This document shows positions 36,814 through 46,883 of a stretch of 64,000 bases of DNA, in pieces (positions within the stretch are counted from its first letter, which is position 1; every line of letters begins with the position of its first letter). The position numbers and the translations under genes were made by a program. Origin of the DNA: Cupriavidus pauculus (GTDB lineage Bacteria; Pseudomonadota; Gammaproteobacteria; Burkholderiales; Burkholderiaceae); NCBI RefSeq assembly GCF_022179805.1, contig NZ_BPUO01000006.1:62001-126000 (forward strand), read 5' to 3'. A model generated the notes under the pieces. That model did no database searches. It was not told the origin of the DNA and worked only from the letters and a program-made list of their open reading frames with translations.

Positions 36814-37479
36814 ATGGTCGACCCGATCTATCACAAGACGGACGCTGGTCAGGAGGAAATCCGCACGCGCGCCCGCAAGCTGGACCACAAGCTGCGCGCG
36901 TTGCTGCTGATCGTGAACGGAGAGCGCGCCAAGTCTGAACTGCTGGCGCAAGTCAGTGGCATGGGCGTGGGCGAGGAGTCGTTCGACACGCTGCTGGCCC
37001 TGGGCCTGGTCGAACCGCTGCCCGACACCCAGAGCCAGGCGTCGGCACCCCCCGCCGCCCGACCGGCCAGGCAGCCGGCCACCGGCAAACCCACCGACAC
37101 CAACCTGTTCGCCGCCTATTCGGGCTTCAATTCAGCCGGCGGCAAAGGCATCGACGACCGCGTCGACGACCGCGACGTGCTGGCCGACACCACCATCGCC
37201 CCGGCCATGACCCCAGTGGCCGCCACCGCCCCGTCCGGCGCCGACGGCTACAAGCGGCTGTACCACTTCTATACCGACGTGATCGGCAACCACCTGGGGC
37301 TGCGCGGCTACGTGCTGCAGGTGAAGGTGGAAAAGGCGTCCACCGTGGTGGAACTGGCCGCTCTGCGCGACACGCTGGGCACCGCCCTGCAAAAAGCCAA
37401 GGGCGACATCACGGCCCACGCGATCATCGACCAGCTTGACGATCTGCTGGCGGAGATGGGGGTGGCGCCGGCACGGTAG
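36814..37479 (+). CDS. Conserved hypothetical protein with N-terminal winged-helix-like region
   Basis: 221 residues, not recognised as a named family. Residues 10-65 (REEIRTRARKLDHKLRALLL...GMGVGEESFDTLLALGLVE) look like a small winged-helix domain of the kind attached to signalling proteins. A Pro/Ala linker (about 70-150) and a predicted helical C-terminal part (YKRLYHFYTDVIGNHLGLRG to the end) follow. No signal peptide or membrane span is present. ATG 36814 has AAGGAG upstream. It is divergent from the aldehyde dehydrogenase. Confidence 0.65.
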   Translation: MVDPIYHKTDAGQEEIRTRARKLDHKLRALLLIVNGERAKSELLAQVSGMGVGEESFDTLLALGLVEPLPDTQSQASAPPAARPARQPATGKPTDTNLFAAYSGFNSAGGKGIDDRVDDRDVLADTTIAPAMTPVAATAPSGADGYKRLYHFYTDVIGNHLGLRGYVLQVKVEKASTVVELAALRDTLGTALQKAKGDITAHAIIDQLDDLLAEMGVAPAR

Positions 37480-37514
37480 CGTGCTCGCGCTTCCGGCTCT
37501 CCCGTCTGCTTTTG

Positions 37515-37545
37515 CTCCCCTCTCCCGCCTTGCGGGAGAGGGGAG
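37515..37545. repeat. REP-like palindrome
   Basis: CTCCCCTCTCCCGC / GCGGGAGAGGGGAG, perfect 14-base arms around CTT. It shares its core with the two elements at 41451-41571. It lies between convergent genes and could also stop transcription. Confidence 0.8.
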
Positions 37546-37576
37546 AAAGACAGCAGGTAGGCGACGGCTGGTGGCA

Positions 37577-38926
37577 CTACTCCGCCGACTCCGCCGGCGT
37601 CCCCACCGTATACCAATCCACCTTCCTCGTCACCGCCATGATGCAGGCCAGCATCACGAACAGCAGCAGGGATCCCAGCACCAGCGCGTTGTCCTCGGAC
37701 ACCAGCAGCCCATAGAGCGCGCCGTAGAGTGCCGTGAGCAAACCCGCGAAGCCCGCGCCGCGCTGCCAGCTATGCAGCACGAAAGTCAGGTAAAAGCCCA
37801 GCAGGCCGATACATGCGGCGCTGGCGGCCAGGTAGGCCACCAGGAACGGCACGTGCTCCGACAAGCTGACCAGCAGCAGGAAGAACATCGCCAGCGCCAT
37901 GCCGGCCAGCAGGTACTGGATCGGATGGATGCGCAGACGCTTGACCAGCTCGAACATGTACAGCCCGGCGAAAGTCAGCAACACAAACAGCAGGCCGTAC
38001 TTCACCGCGCGTTCCGCCTTCACGTAGATGTTGACCGGCTCCATCAGCGTGACCGATGCCGCCTGCAGCGACATGACGTCACCTGCGCCGGGGTTGCCGG
38101 CCAGTTGATCGCGTACGCGGGTATTGAACGACGTCACCGACCATTCCGCGATAAAGCCATCGTCGGTCACGGTGCGCTGGCGCGGCAGGAAGTCGCCGTC
38201 GAAGCTGGGATGCGGCCAGGCCGATTTCAGCGTGAACTGGTTGTGGTCAGCCACCGGCGCCATCGCGATCGACCGCGCACCAAGTACCGACAACGTCAGC
38301 TTGAACGGCACCGTGCGCGACTCCACCGGCTTGCCGGCCGCGCTGCTGGCATCGATGCGCGCGTGCAGACCCTGCGACAGGCTTTCGAGCCGCGTGCCTT
38401 GCTGCAGGGCAATCGGCTTGCCGTCGAGCTGCAGCACCGGCTGCGCCAGCAGCCCGCGCATATCGCCCACGCCCACCACCACATAGGGCTGCCCCATGAC
38501 GAAGCGAACGTGGCCGGCTGACTTCGGCATGTCCTCGTCCGAATTCAGGTCGGGCAGCGCGATGGTGCCCGACCACTGGCTCGCGGTTTCATAGACGATG
38601 GTCTTGTGGATGCCGCGATAACGCTCGCCCGGCGTCATTTCCGCGCGGACCTGCAGGGTCTTCGGAAACACCAGCAGGCGCCGGGTTTCCTCGCGCTGCT
38701 GCGGCGGCACCGTACCCGGGACGGTCAGTACTTCCTTGTAGGGCACCACGATGATCGGGCCCGACAGGGTCTGCGGCCCGGCGTAGCTCTGCCAGATGCC
38801 GCGCTCGGCGGCGTCGCGGTACTGGCTGCGCTCGCGCACGATGCCAAGCACCATCTGCAGCGCGGTCCACAACAGCAGGATCACGCCGGCAATGATCACG
38901 ATTCGGTAAAACAGGGCCTTGTTCAT
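37577..38926 (-). CDS. creD: Inner-membrane protein CreD
   Basis: 449 residues. An N-terminal helix (LFYRIVIIAGVILLLWTALQ) is followed by a large periplasmic domain (about 30-310) and five or six C-terminal helices beginning AVKYGLLFVLLTFAGLYMFELVKRL. CreD is the main output gene of the CreBC two-component system and affects envelope integrity and colicin or beta-lactam response. ATG 38924-38926 was chosen; the frame is open into creC on the same strand. An exact CreB tag lies at 39024-39039. Confidence 0.92.
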   Translation of the reverse strand: MNKALFYRIVIIAGVILLLWTALQMVLGIVRERSQYRDAAERGIWQSYAGPQTLSGPIIVVPYKEVLTVPGTVPPQQREETRRLLVFPKTLQVRAEMTPGERYRGIHKTIVYETASQWSGTIALPDLNSDEDMPKSAGHVRFVMGQPYVVVGVGDMRGLLAQPVLQLDGKPIALQQGTRLESLSQGLHARIDASSAAGKPVESRTVPFKLTLSVLGARSIAMAPVADHNQFTLKSAWPHPSFDGDFLPRQRTVTDDGFIAEWSVTSFNTRVRDQLAGNPGAGDVMSLQAASVTLMEPVNIYVKAERAVKYGLLFVLLTFAGLYMFELVKRLRIHPIQYLLAGMALAMFFLLLVSLSEHVPFLVAYLAASAACIGLLGFYLTFVLHSWQRGAGFAGLLTALYGALYGLLVSEDNALVLGSLLLFVMLACIMAVTRKVDWYTVGTPAESAE

Positions 38927-39023
38927 GGAAAGTCTTGCGAGTGAAGATGCGGCAAGACTAGCCAGCGGATGTGCGGGCGATATGAGCGCGGTGTGGAGTG
39001 AATGTGGAGCCCCGTGGCCCCGC

Positions 39024-39039
39024 GTGAAGCGACGGTGAA
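39024..39039 (-). promoter_or_regulatory. CreB binding site (cre/blr tag) upstream of creD
   Basis: TTCAC-CGTCGC-TTCAC on the coding strand: two direct TTCAC copies with a 6-base spacer, exactly the cre tag known from Escherichia coli and the blr tag of Aeromonas. It lies in the 125-base gap between creC and creD, about 100 bases before the creD ATG, so creD should have its own CreB-driven promoter. Confidence 0.8.
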
Positions 39040-39051
39040 GCCGGCTTGGCG

Positions 39052-40491
39052 TCAGGCCGCCACGGGCAGCACCAGCTCCGCGCGCGCCCCGCCGCCATCG
39101 CGATTGCCGACGGTCACCTCGCCCTGGTGCAGCAGCGCCACTTCCCGCACCAGGCACAGGCCCAGCCCCGTGCCACGGTCCGCACCATCGGGACGCGGCA
39201 GCGAGTAGAACCGTTCGAACAGCCGCGACATCGCGAAGTCCGGAATGCCCGGGCCCCGATCGTCGATGCGCAATACCACCTGGTCGTGCCGGGGCGCGCG
39301 CTCCAGCGTCACGTCGATCGTCGAACCCGCCGGCGCGAAATCGAGCGCGTTGTCGAGCAGGTTGACGATGGCCTGCCGCAGCAGGAACACGTCGCCAGTC
39401 ACCGGGGGAATCGAGGCCGGCGGCGTCCATGCCAGCCGCACGCCGCGCTGGCGCGCCCGGGGTTCCAGCGACTGCACGATCTGATCGATTTCCGTCACCA
39501 GCCGCACGGGCTCGCGCTTTTCCAGGTGCTGGCGTTGCTCCACCTCGGCCAGCGTCAGCAGCTTGCGGATTAGCAAGTCCAGCCGCTGCGCCTGGCCGCG
39601 GATATTGCCCACAAAGCGCTGCCGGTCGGCGGCAGGCATGTCCTCCTGCAGCAACTCGGCCGCGCCGTGAATGGCCGCGAGCGGGCTTTTCATCTCGTGC
39701 GTCAGCGTGTGGATGTAGTGCTCCACGTACTGCTTGTCTTCGAGCCTTAGCCGCATGGTTTCCACCGCGCGGCCCAGCTCGGCCAACTCGCTGGCGCCTC
39801 GCAACGGCATTTCCGCGCGATCGCCAGCGGCCACGGCGCGCGCATAGCGCTGGAGCTTGCGCAGGCCAAACACCAGCCACAACGTGCACAGCACGCCAAT
39901 CGCCGCCGCCCCGCCGATCAGCAGCAATCCGTAGGTCAGGATCACGCCCTGGCTGCGCGCAATGAACGGCGCCATGGTGCGATTGGGCTTGGCCACGGTC
40001 AGGACGCCGATGATGTGCCCGCCGTCGCGGATCGGCGCCGCCACGTACATCACCGAACTGCTCTCGTCATTGGGGTCAGACCGGGTGCTGCGTGCGCCAT
40101 ATTTTCCCTGAAGGGTCAGATGCACGTCGTTCCAGCGCGAATAATCGGCGCCCACCGCCGTGCCCGCCGTATCGAAGCGCACGATGCCGTGATTGTCAGT
40201 GATGTAGATGCGGTAGCCGACGGCGTCCTTGTGCAGGCCCCACACGCTGGCATCCACGGGCTGCTCGCGCAGCCGGGCCATCCGCTGGGCAAACGCACCC
40301 TGGGCGATGTTTCCGCTCTTGAGGTCATCGGCAGCCAGCACGGCCAGCACGTGGGCGGTATCCACCAGCGTGTCTTCCATGGCCTGCCGCACGCCCGGCT
40401 TCACCTCCTGCACGAACACGCGCAGCGTCAGGAACGCCGCCAGGCCGACGACGAGGAAGAAACCGAAGAAAATCCGCAGTCCAATGTGCAT
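39052..40491 (-). CDS. creC: Sensor histidine kinase CreC
   Basis: 479 residues. Helix 1 (about 5-27), a periplasmic sensor (about 28-185), helix 2 (ILTYGLLLIGGAAAIGVL), HAMP, dimerisation helix with the phospho-accepting His in THEMKSPLAAIHG (about 265), then the N box (QAIVNLLDNALDFA), G1 (DDRGPGIPD) and G2 (GTGLGLCLV). It senses envelope or metabolic state and phosphorylates CreB. It begins 24 bases after creB. Confidence 0.92.
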   Translation of the reverse strand: MHIGLRIFFGFFLVVGLAAFLTLRVFVQEVKPGVRQAMEDTLVDTAHVLAVLAADDLKSGNIAQGAFAQRMARLREQPVDASVWGLHKDAVGYRIYITDNHGIVRFDTAGTAVGADYSRWNDVHLTLQGKYGARSTRSDPNDESSSVMYVAAPIRDGGHIIGVLTVAKPNRTMAPFIARSQGVILTYGLLLIGGAAAIGVLCTLWLVFGLRKLQRYARAVAAGDRAEMPLRGASELAELGRAVETMRLRLEDKQYVEHYIHTLTHEMKSPLAAIHGAAELLQEDMPAADRQRFVGNIRGQAQRLDLLIRKLLTLAEVEQRQHLEKREPVRLVTEIDQIVQSLEPRARQRGVRLAWTPPASIPPVTGDVFLLRQAIVNLLDNALDFAPAGSTIDVTLERAPRHDQVVLRIDDRGPGIPDFAMSRLFERFYSLPRPDGADRGTGLGLCLVREVALLHQGEVTVGNRDGGGARAELVLPVAA

Positions 40492-40515
40492 GGTGCAATC
40501 CGGGGCAGTCGGCGC

Positions 40516-41211
40516 TCAGGCTTCGAGCGAGTAGCCCATGCCGCGATGGGTGCGGATCGGGTCGCCGTCGGGGTCCACTTCGCGTAGCTTCGCGCGCAGC
40601 GTCTTCACATGGGTATCGACGGTGCGGTCGACCGTGTCTAGCGCGTCGTGCCAGACCAGGTCCATCAGCTGGGTACGGGCGTAGATGCGGCCGGGATGCT
40701 GCACCAGCAACGCCAGCAGCCGGTATTCATAGCGCGTCAGGTCCAGCCATTGGCCACGGTAGCTCACGCGTGCCCGGTCGGCGTCGTGATGGAAGCCTTC
40801 CGACTGCTCCGTGACTGGATTCGCTGGCGCGGCCTCGGGCTGCGACCGCACCCGCCGCAGGATTACGCGCACCCTTGCCGCCAGTTCCCGGGGCGAGAAC
40901 GGCTTGACCACGTAGTCGTCGGCACCGATTTCCAGGCCCACGATGCGGTCGATTTCCTCATGGCGCGCCGTCAGGAAGATCACGGGCACATTGGAAAACG
41001 TACGCAGGGTGCGGCAGACCTCGAAGCCGTTGATGTCAGGCAGGCCAACGTCGAGGATCACCAGGTCTGGCTGCTTGGTTCGCAGCCGCGTCAAGGCATC
41101 GCCACCCAGCGTGCAGTGCTCGGCCAGCATGCCGTCCGTGCGCAGCGCGTACAGGATGGTATCGGCAATGGCGGATTCGTCTTCGACGACAAGGATGGCG
41201 GGTGGATTCAT
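40516..41211 (-). CDS. creB: Response regulator CreB
   Basis: 231 residues. The receiver domain (about 1-120) has the phosphorylation site in PDLVILDVGLPD (about residue 52) and the switch Lys in DDYVVKPFSPREL. An OmpR-type winged helix (about 135-228) contains YEYRLLALLVQHPGRIYART and DTVDRTVDTHVKTLRAKL. ATG 41209-41211 gives the family start MNPPAILVVEDES; the frame extends to 41466. It is expected to bind the TTCAC pair before creD. Confidence 0.92.
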   Translation of the reverse strand: MNPPAILVVEDESAIADTILYALRTDGMLAEHCTLGGDALTRLRTKQPDLVILDVGLPDINGFEVCRTLRTFSNVPVIFLTARHEEIDRIVGLEIGADDYVVKPFSPRELAARVRVILRRVRSQPEAAPANPVTEQSEGFHHDADRARVSYRGQWLDLTRYEYRLLALLVQHPGRIYARTQLMDLVWHDALDTVDRTVDTHVKTLRAKLREVDPDGDPIRTHRGMGYSLEA

Positions 41212-41597
41212 GGACGCTGCGCGGCTGGAGTGGCGCTGCGTATTATCCGCCATCGCGACCATTGCGCGCCGGTTCGGGCACATCGAGCAATTGCCTGAGG
41301 CGGCGGAGGAAGGCGTCGAGGTCGAGCGGACGGCGACGGTGCATGGCTGGATCTCCGGGGGATGAACGGGAGGCCCAGTGTCGGCGGGGGGAGTGAAGGG
41401 ATTGTGTGGTGGGGGTGAAGCGGTGGGGGTGTTGCACCGCTGCTTTGTTGCTCCCCTCTCCCGCATGGCGGGAGAGGGGTTGGGGGTGAGGGTCGGTGGT
41501 TCAAATTGCCACTTTTCGGCCAGCAGAACCTCAACGCCCTCACCCCCGCCCCTCTCCCGGAGGGAGAGGGGAGAAAACCAAAGCGGGCGGAGGTTGC
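41212..41597. other. gene-free region between creB and the ABC-F gene
   Basis: 386 bases. The right half is taken up by a REP-like doublet (41451-41574). The left half is G-rich with no convincing ORF; frames there continue creB or are antisense shadows. Confidence 0.6.
41451..41574. repeat. REP-like doublet (two palindromes in inverted order)
   Basis: Element one, 41453-41479, has 12-base arms CCCCTCTCCCGC / GCGGGAGAGGGG around ATG. Element two, 41549-41571, has CCCCTCTCCC / GGGAGAGGGG around GGA. The flanks TGGGGGTGAGGG (41481-41492) and CCCTCACCCCC (41537-41547) are also inverted copies, so the whole unit folds as one large symmetrical structure of the BIME kind. Confidence 0.8.
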
Positions 41598-43220
41598 TTA
41601 AGCCTCGATACCCTGCGACTGCAGATACTCGTCGTACGTGCCCAGGTAGTCGGTGATCGTGCCGTCGGGGCGCACTTCGATCACGCGCGTGGCCAGGCCG
41701 TTGATCAGTTCGCGGTCATGCGACACGAAGATCAGCGTGCCCGTGAACTTGTCCAGCGCGATCTGCAGCGATTCGATCGACTCCATGTCCATGTGGTTTG
41801 TCGGCTCGTCCATGGCCAGCACGTTGTGGCGGCCCAGCATCAGCTTGCCCCAGATCATGCGGCCCTTCTCGCCACCGGACAGCACCTTGACGTTCTTCTT
41901 GATGTCGTCGGCCGAGAACAGCAGGCGGCCCAGCGTGCCGCGCAGCGACTGGTCGTCGTCGCCGGCCTGCGTCCACTGGCTCATCCAGTCCATCACGTTC
42001 ACGTCGTTCGGGAATTCCTCGTACGTGTCCTGGGGCATGTAGCCCACGTTGGCGTTCTCGGCCCACTTGACCAGGCCGCGGTCCACTTCCACCCCGCGCT
42101 GCACGCCGTCCTGCACGATGTTGTTCAGCAGGCTGCGCAGCAGCGTGGTCTTGCCCGCGCCGTTCTCGCCGATGATGGCCACGCGCTCGCCGGCCTGCAC
42201 CGCCATCGACAGATGGTTGATGATCTTGCGGTCGTAGGTCTTGGTGATTTCCTCGACTTCCACGGCCAGGTTGTGCAGCTTCTTCTCGAATTCGAAGCGC
42301 ACGAACGGGTTCTGGCGCGACGACGGCTTGATGTCCTCGACCTTGATCTTGTCGATCTGCTTGGCACGCGACGTGGCCTGGCGCGCCTTGGACTTGTTGG
42401 CCGAGAAGCGGCGCACAAAGTCCTGCAGTTCGGTGATGCGCTCCTTGGCACGCGCGTTGGCGGCCATCTGGCGCTCGCGGGCCTGCATCGACGCCTGCAT
42501 GTAGTCGTCGTAGTTGCCCGGGTAGACCTTCAGCGTGCCGTAGTCCATGTCGGCCATGTGCGTGCACACGGAGTTCAGGAAGTGGCGATCGTGCGAGATG
42601 ATGATCATGGTGGAGTTGCGCTCGTTGAGCACGTCTTCCAGCCAGCGGATCGTGTTGATGTCCAGGTTGTTGGTCGGTTCGTCCAGCAGCAGCACGTCCG
42701 GATTCGAGAACAGCGCCTGCGCCAGCAGCACCCGCAGCTTCCAGCCCGGGGCGATGTCGCTCATCGGGCCCTGGTGCTGGTCGGTGGGGATACCCACGCC
42801 CAGCAGCAGCTCGCCGGCACGTGCCTCGGCCGTGTAGCCGTCGTACTCGGCGTACTTGGCTTCCAGCTCGGCGGCCTTCATGTAGTCTTCGTCGGTGGCC
42901 TCGGGGTTGGCGTAGATGGCGTCGCGCTCGCTGGCGGCGGCCCACATCTCGGTATGGCCCATCATCACCACGTCGAGCACGCGGTTGTCTTCATACGCAA
43001 ACTGGTCCTGGCGCAGCTTGCCCAGGCGGATGCCCGGCTCCAGCATCACCGTGCCGGCCGACTGTTCCAGGTCGGCGCCCAGGATCTTCATGAACGTGGA
43101 CTTGCCGCAGCCGTTCGCGCCAATCAGGCCGTAGCGGTTGCCCTCGCCGAACTTGACCGAGATATTCTCGAACAACGGCTTGGGGCCGAACTGCATGGTG
43201 ATGTTTGCGGTAGAAAGCAC
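41598..43220 (-). CDS. ABC-F family ATPase (YbiT-like ribosome-associated protein)
   Basis: 540 residues with two ABC cassettes and no membrane domain. Walker A1 is GANGCGKST (about 35) and Walker A2 GENGAGKTT (about 355). The second signature is intact (LSGGEKGR), the first is degenerate (APGWKLRVL), and the P-site tRNA-interaction linker (about 245-310) is Lys/Arg-rich. The length and opening [20 protein letters not shown] match the YbiT branch. These proteins act at the ribosomal E site. The start is GTG 43218-43220. Confidence 0.9.
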   Translation of the reverse strand: MLSTANITMQFGPKPLFENISVKFGEGNRYGLIGANGCGKSTFMKILGADLEQSAGTVMLEPGIRLGKLRQDQFAYEDNRVLDVVMMGHTEMWAAASERDAIYANPEATDEDYMKAAELEAKYAEYDGYTAEARAGELLLGVGIPTDQHQGPMSDIAPGWKLRVLLAQALFSNPDVLLLDEPTNNLDINTIRWLEDVLNERNSTMIIISHDRHFLNSVCTHMADMDYGTLKVYPGNYDDYMQASMQARERQMAANARAKERITELQDFVRRFSANKSKARQATSRAKQIDKIKVEDIKPSSRQNPFVRFEFEKKLHNLAVEVEEITKTYDRKIINHLSMAVQAGERVAIIGENGAGKTTLLRSLLNNIVQDGVQRGVEVDRGLVKWAENANVGYMPQDTYEEFPNDVNVMDWMSQWTQAGDDDQSLRGTLGRLLFSADDIKKNVKVLSGGEKGRMIWGKLMLGRHNVLAMDEPTNHMDMESIESLQIALDKFTGTLIFVSHDRELINGLATRVIEVRPDGTITDYLGTYDEYLQSQGIEA

Positions 43221-43340
43221 GTCTGAACCTTGTCTGGAGTGTGGCAATGCCCCGTGGGCATCGCCCGCTGGCGGCCGGTTTCTGGCGGCACGCACCCGAT
43301 TGGCGTGCCCGGCGCAGCGAAATTGAGGAGATAACCCGTG

Positions 43341-43370
43341 ATTTTACCACTCACGGGGCGTATCCGTCAG
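43341..43370 (-). promoter_or_regulatory. probable sigma-70 promoter of the ABC-F gene
   Basis: On the minus strand CTGACG (43365-43370) is followed after 18 bases by TAAAAT (43341-43346). The -10 lies within the inverted repeat CCCGTGA/TCACGGG (43335-43357). Confidence 0.45.
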
Positions 43371-43377
43371 CCGTGGC

Positions 43378-44298
43378 CTAGAGCGTCGGATATCCCGACA
43401 ACGCCAGGGTGAAGCCATCGGCACTGGCTTCGAGCCGGGCCTGCGCGCCCACCGGCAGCGTCAGCTTGCGCGGGCAATGTCCGAACGGCAGGTCGGTCAG
43501 CACCGGAATACGCAGATGCTCGCGCAGGTAGCCGAATACGGCGGCCATGTCGTAGCCGTTGTCGTAGTCGGTGGTGCGGTAATTGGAGAAATCGCCCAGC
43601 ACGATGGCCTGTTGCGAGTCCAGCACGCCGGCCTGCAGCAACTGCAGCAGCATGCGCTCCACCCGATACGGTGGCTCGTTGATGTCTTCCAGAAACACGA
43701 TGCCGCCCGCCACCTTTGGCATGTACGGCGTGCCCAGCAAACTGCACAGCATGGCCAGGTTGCCGCCCCAGAGCGTGCCCTCCACCGTGGCCGGCGCCGC
43801 CACCTGCGGCGCGGACACTTCGATCCGGTGAGCCGGATCGCGCAGGATGGCCTCGAAGTGGCTCCACATGAACGGATCGACGTGTTCCTCGCCGAAATCG
43901 GCCAGCAGCATCGGGCCGGCGAACGTGACACCGCCAGTGGCGGCCAGGTACGCCAGCTGGAACGCGGTGAAATCGCTATGACCGACGATGGGCGTGCCGC
44001 TGGCGCGAGCCTGTTCGGCAATGCGCGCGAAATCGATCCGGGCCAGCAGGCGTGCCAGACCGTAGCCGCCGCGTACCGCCAGCGTCAGCTCCTTGCCCTT
44101 GCCGGTGCCGATGGCATGCAGGTCGGCCAGACGCTCGTCGTCGGTGCCGCCAAAGCGCTGGTAACGGCGCGCGAGGATATCGGGATTGCTGACGTGGTAC
44201 CCGTGGTGTTTCAGCCAGGCGCAGCCGCGCGCGGCAATCGCCACGTCGTGCGGGTATCCCGAGGATGCGATCAGTCTGACTTCGGTGGGTTGGCTCAT
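43378..44298 (-). CDS. ldcA: Muramoyltetrapeptide LD-carboxypeptidase (peptidase S66)
   Basis: 306 residues. The S66 triad regions are visible: the nucleophilic Ser in IVGHSDFTAFQ (about 107), Glu in FLEDINEPPYRVERM (about 209), and His in LPFGHCPRKLTLPVG (about 276). The enzyme removes the terminal D-Ala from recycled murein tetrapeptides in the cytoplasm. It lies 45 bases after tadA on the same strand as the tail of the queE-queD-tadA unit, without an obvious functional link to it. Confidence 0.9.
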   Translation of the reverse strand: MSQPTEVRLIASSGYPHDVAIAARGCAWLKHHGYHVSNPDILARRYQRFGGTDDERLADLHAIGTGKGKELTLAVRGGYGLARLLARIDFARIAEQARASGTPIVGHSDFTAFQLAYLAATGGVTFAGPMLLADFGEEHVDPFMWSHFEAILRDPAHRIEVSAPQVAAPATVEGTLWGGNLAMLCSLLGTPYMPKVAGGIVFLEDINEPPYRVERMLLQLLQAGVLDSQQAIVLGDFSNYRTTDYDNGYDMAAVFGYLREHLRIPVLTDLPFGHCPRKLTLPVGAQARLEASADGFTLALSGYPTL

Positions 44299-44343
44299 GC
44301 TTCGGATGTTGACGGTACGGCAGTCGGAAGCATGGATTCTCGC

Positions 44344-45422
<1,079 letters not shown>

Positions 45423-45425
45423 GTG

Positions 45426-46061
45426 TCAGCGAATGCCCAGCAGCTTGTGGGTCTGCAGCGACAGGCGCCAGCGCGGATGGCGCTGGCAGAAGTCAACCGC
45501 GGCGGCCGTATTTTGCCGGGCCAGCGGGCCATCCATGGCTTGCACCAGGAAATAGCGGAAATCCAGTTGCTCGTATGCCGCGAAGTCCTGCCCTTCCTGC
45601 GGCATCACGACCTTGAGTTCGTCGCCCTTCCTGACCACGAGTTCCGAGCCCATTTTCGGGCTGACGCAAACCCAGTCGATGCCCGGCGGCACTTCGATCG
45701 TGCCGTTGGTTTCGATCGCGATCTCGAACCCTTGTGCATGCAGCGCGTCGATCAGCGGGGAGTCGAGCTGCAGCAGCGGTTCGCCGCCCGTGCAGACGAC
45801 CAGCGGCGTGCCCCCGGCACCCTGCGGCCATTCCGACGCCACCACGGCCGCCAGTTCCTCGGCGGTCTTGTACTTGCCGCCGCGCGTGCCGTCGGTACCG
45901 ACGAAATCGGTATCGCAGAACTGGCATACGGCGCGGGCGCGATCTTCCTCACGGCCGGTCCACAGGTTGCAACCCGAGAATCGGCAGAACACCGCTGCGC
46001 GGCCGGCGTTGGCGCCTTCCCCTTGCAGCGTATAGAAGATTTCCTTGACGGCGTATGTCAT
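45426..46061 (-). CDS. queE: 7-carboxy-7-deazaguanine synthase QueE
   Basis: 211 residues of the radical SAM family. The [4Fe-4S] Cys pattern is CNLW followed 14 residues later by CQFCDTDF, the expanded-loop (CX14CX2C) form seen in proteobacteria rather than CX3CX2C. TGGEPLLQ is the SAM-contacting block. It makes CDG from the QueD product. It is the first gene of the queE-queD-tadA-ldcA run. No queC lies in the window. Confidence 0.92.
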   Translation of the reverse strand: MTYAVKEIFYTLQGEGANAGRAAVFCRFSGCNLWTGREEDRARAVCQFCDTDFVGTDGTRGGKYKTAEELAAVVASEWPQGAGGTPLVVCTGGEPLLQLDSPLIDALHAQGFEIAIETNGTIEVPPGIDWVCVSPKMGSELVVRKGDELKVVMPQEGQDFAAYEQLDFRYFLVQAMDGPLARQNTAAAVDFCQRHPRWRLSLQTHKLLGIR

Positions 46062-46220
46062 GCGTGGCGACGAGCGTGATGGTAATGGTGGTGCGCGTGG
46101 AGTTCCTGCTTAAAAATTAGGCAAAAGCCGGGGCGCGAGCAACCGGCGATTGTATCAAGAACCTAGGGTTTCTGCTAAGAACACTGGAATTCGCCACCGC
46201 CCGAGGCGCGCCTTCCAATG

Positions 46221-46241
46221 AAAAACGGGCCTCGCGGCCCG
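46221..46241 (-). terminator. Rho-independent terminator after the DUF1993 gene
   Basis: On the minus strand CGGGCC-GCGA-GGCCCG is followed by TTTTT, 19 bases past the stop codon. Confidence 0.8.
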
Positions 46242-46259
46242 CTTTCTGCACATTTGCGC

Positions 46260-46769
46260 TTAGCGCGGTGCGCCCAGGTAGTCCATCTTGCCGATCTGCA
46301 CCCCCTTGTGGCGCAGGAGGTCGTAGGCCGTGGTCACGTGGAAGAAAAAGTTCGGCAGCGCAAACCCCAGCATGTAGCTCTTGCCGTCGAACGTCACAGC
46401 CCCGCTACGGAGCTTCAGTTCGACCACGCGCGTTTCGCTACCTTCCAGTTGCTCGGGTCGGATCGACTTCAGGAAGCCCACCGTCTTGGCAATGCGTTCC
46501 TGCAGCTCGGGAAAGGTCACTTCGTCATCGGGGTACGACGGAATGTCGATGCCGGCCAGGCGTGCCGCGCAGCCCTTGGCCGCATCGCTGGCCCGTTGTA
46601 CCTGGGCGGGCAGCGGATCCATGTCGGCAATCAGACGCGTCTGAATCAGCTCGCTGGCATCCATGCCCTGCGCCTGGGCATGGGCGGCGCCTTTGTCGAG
46701 AATCGCAGACAGGTTGGTCAGGGCCCGGATGAACACCGGGATCGAAACGTCATACATCGAGAGGGCCAT
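46260..46769 (-). CDS. DUF1993 family protein
   Basis: 169 residues, matching DUF1993 over its full length. It starts MALSMYDVSIPVFIRALTNL, has a mostly helical body with RLIADMDPLPAQVQRASDAA and KSIRPEQLEG, and ends FFFHVTTAYDLLRHKGVQIGKMDYLG. The fold resembles DinB-like four-helix bundles, with His residues that could bind metal, but no activity is established. It stands alone with its own terminator. Confidence 0.85.
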   Translation of the reverse strand: MALSMYDVSIPVFIRALTNLSAILDKGAAHAQAQGMDASELIQTRLIADMDPLPAQVQRASDAAKGCAARLAGIDIPSYPDDEVTFPELQERIAKTVGFLKSIRPEQLEGSETRVVELKLRSGAVTFDGKSYMLGFALPNFFFHVTTAYDLLRHKGVQIGKMDYLGAPR

Positions 46770-46883
46770 TTGGGCTCCTTGGATGGGTCGTGGAATGTCG
46801 TGGCACTGCGTCGTCCGACGGCAACTGGCCGCCTGCCGGCGCCGCAGCCGAGAGCATAGACGGTAACCGAAGGGCTTGCTCGG

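Noticed and set aside
38927..39889. Fusion of creD to an upstream segment in the same frame
   Set aside because: The upstream codons lie within creC in another frame; MNKALFYRIV at 38926 is the normal CreD start.
41496..43226. 576-codon frame opposite the ABC-F gene
   Set aside because: Antisense shadow; the minus strand has two complete ABC cassettes.
46062..46220. PreQ1 riboswitch before queE
   Set aside because: I looked for the short C-rich/A-rich preQ1 pattern in the leader and did not find it.
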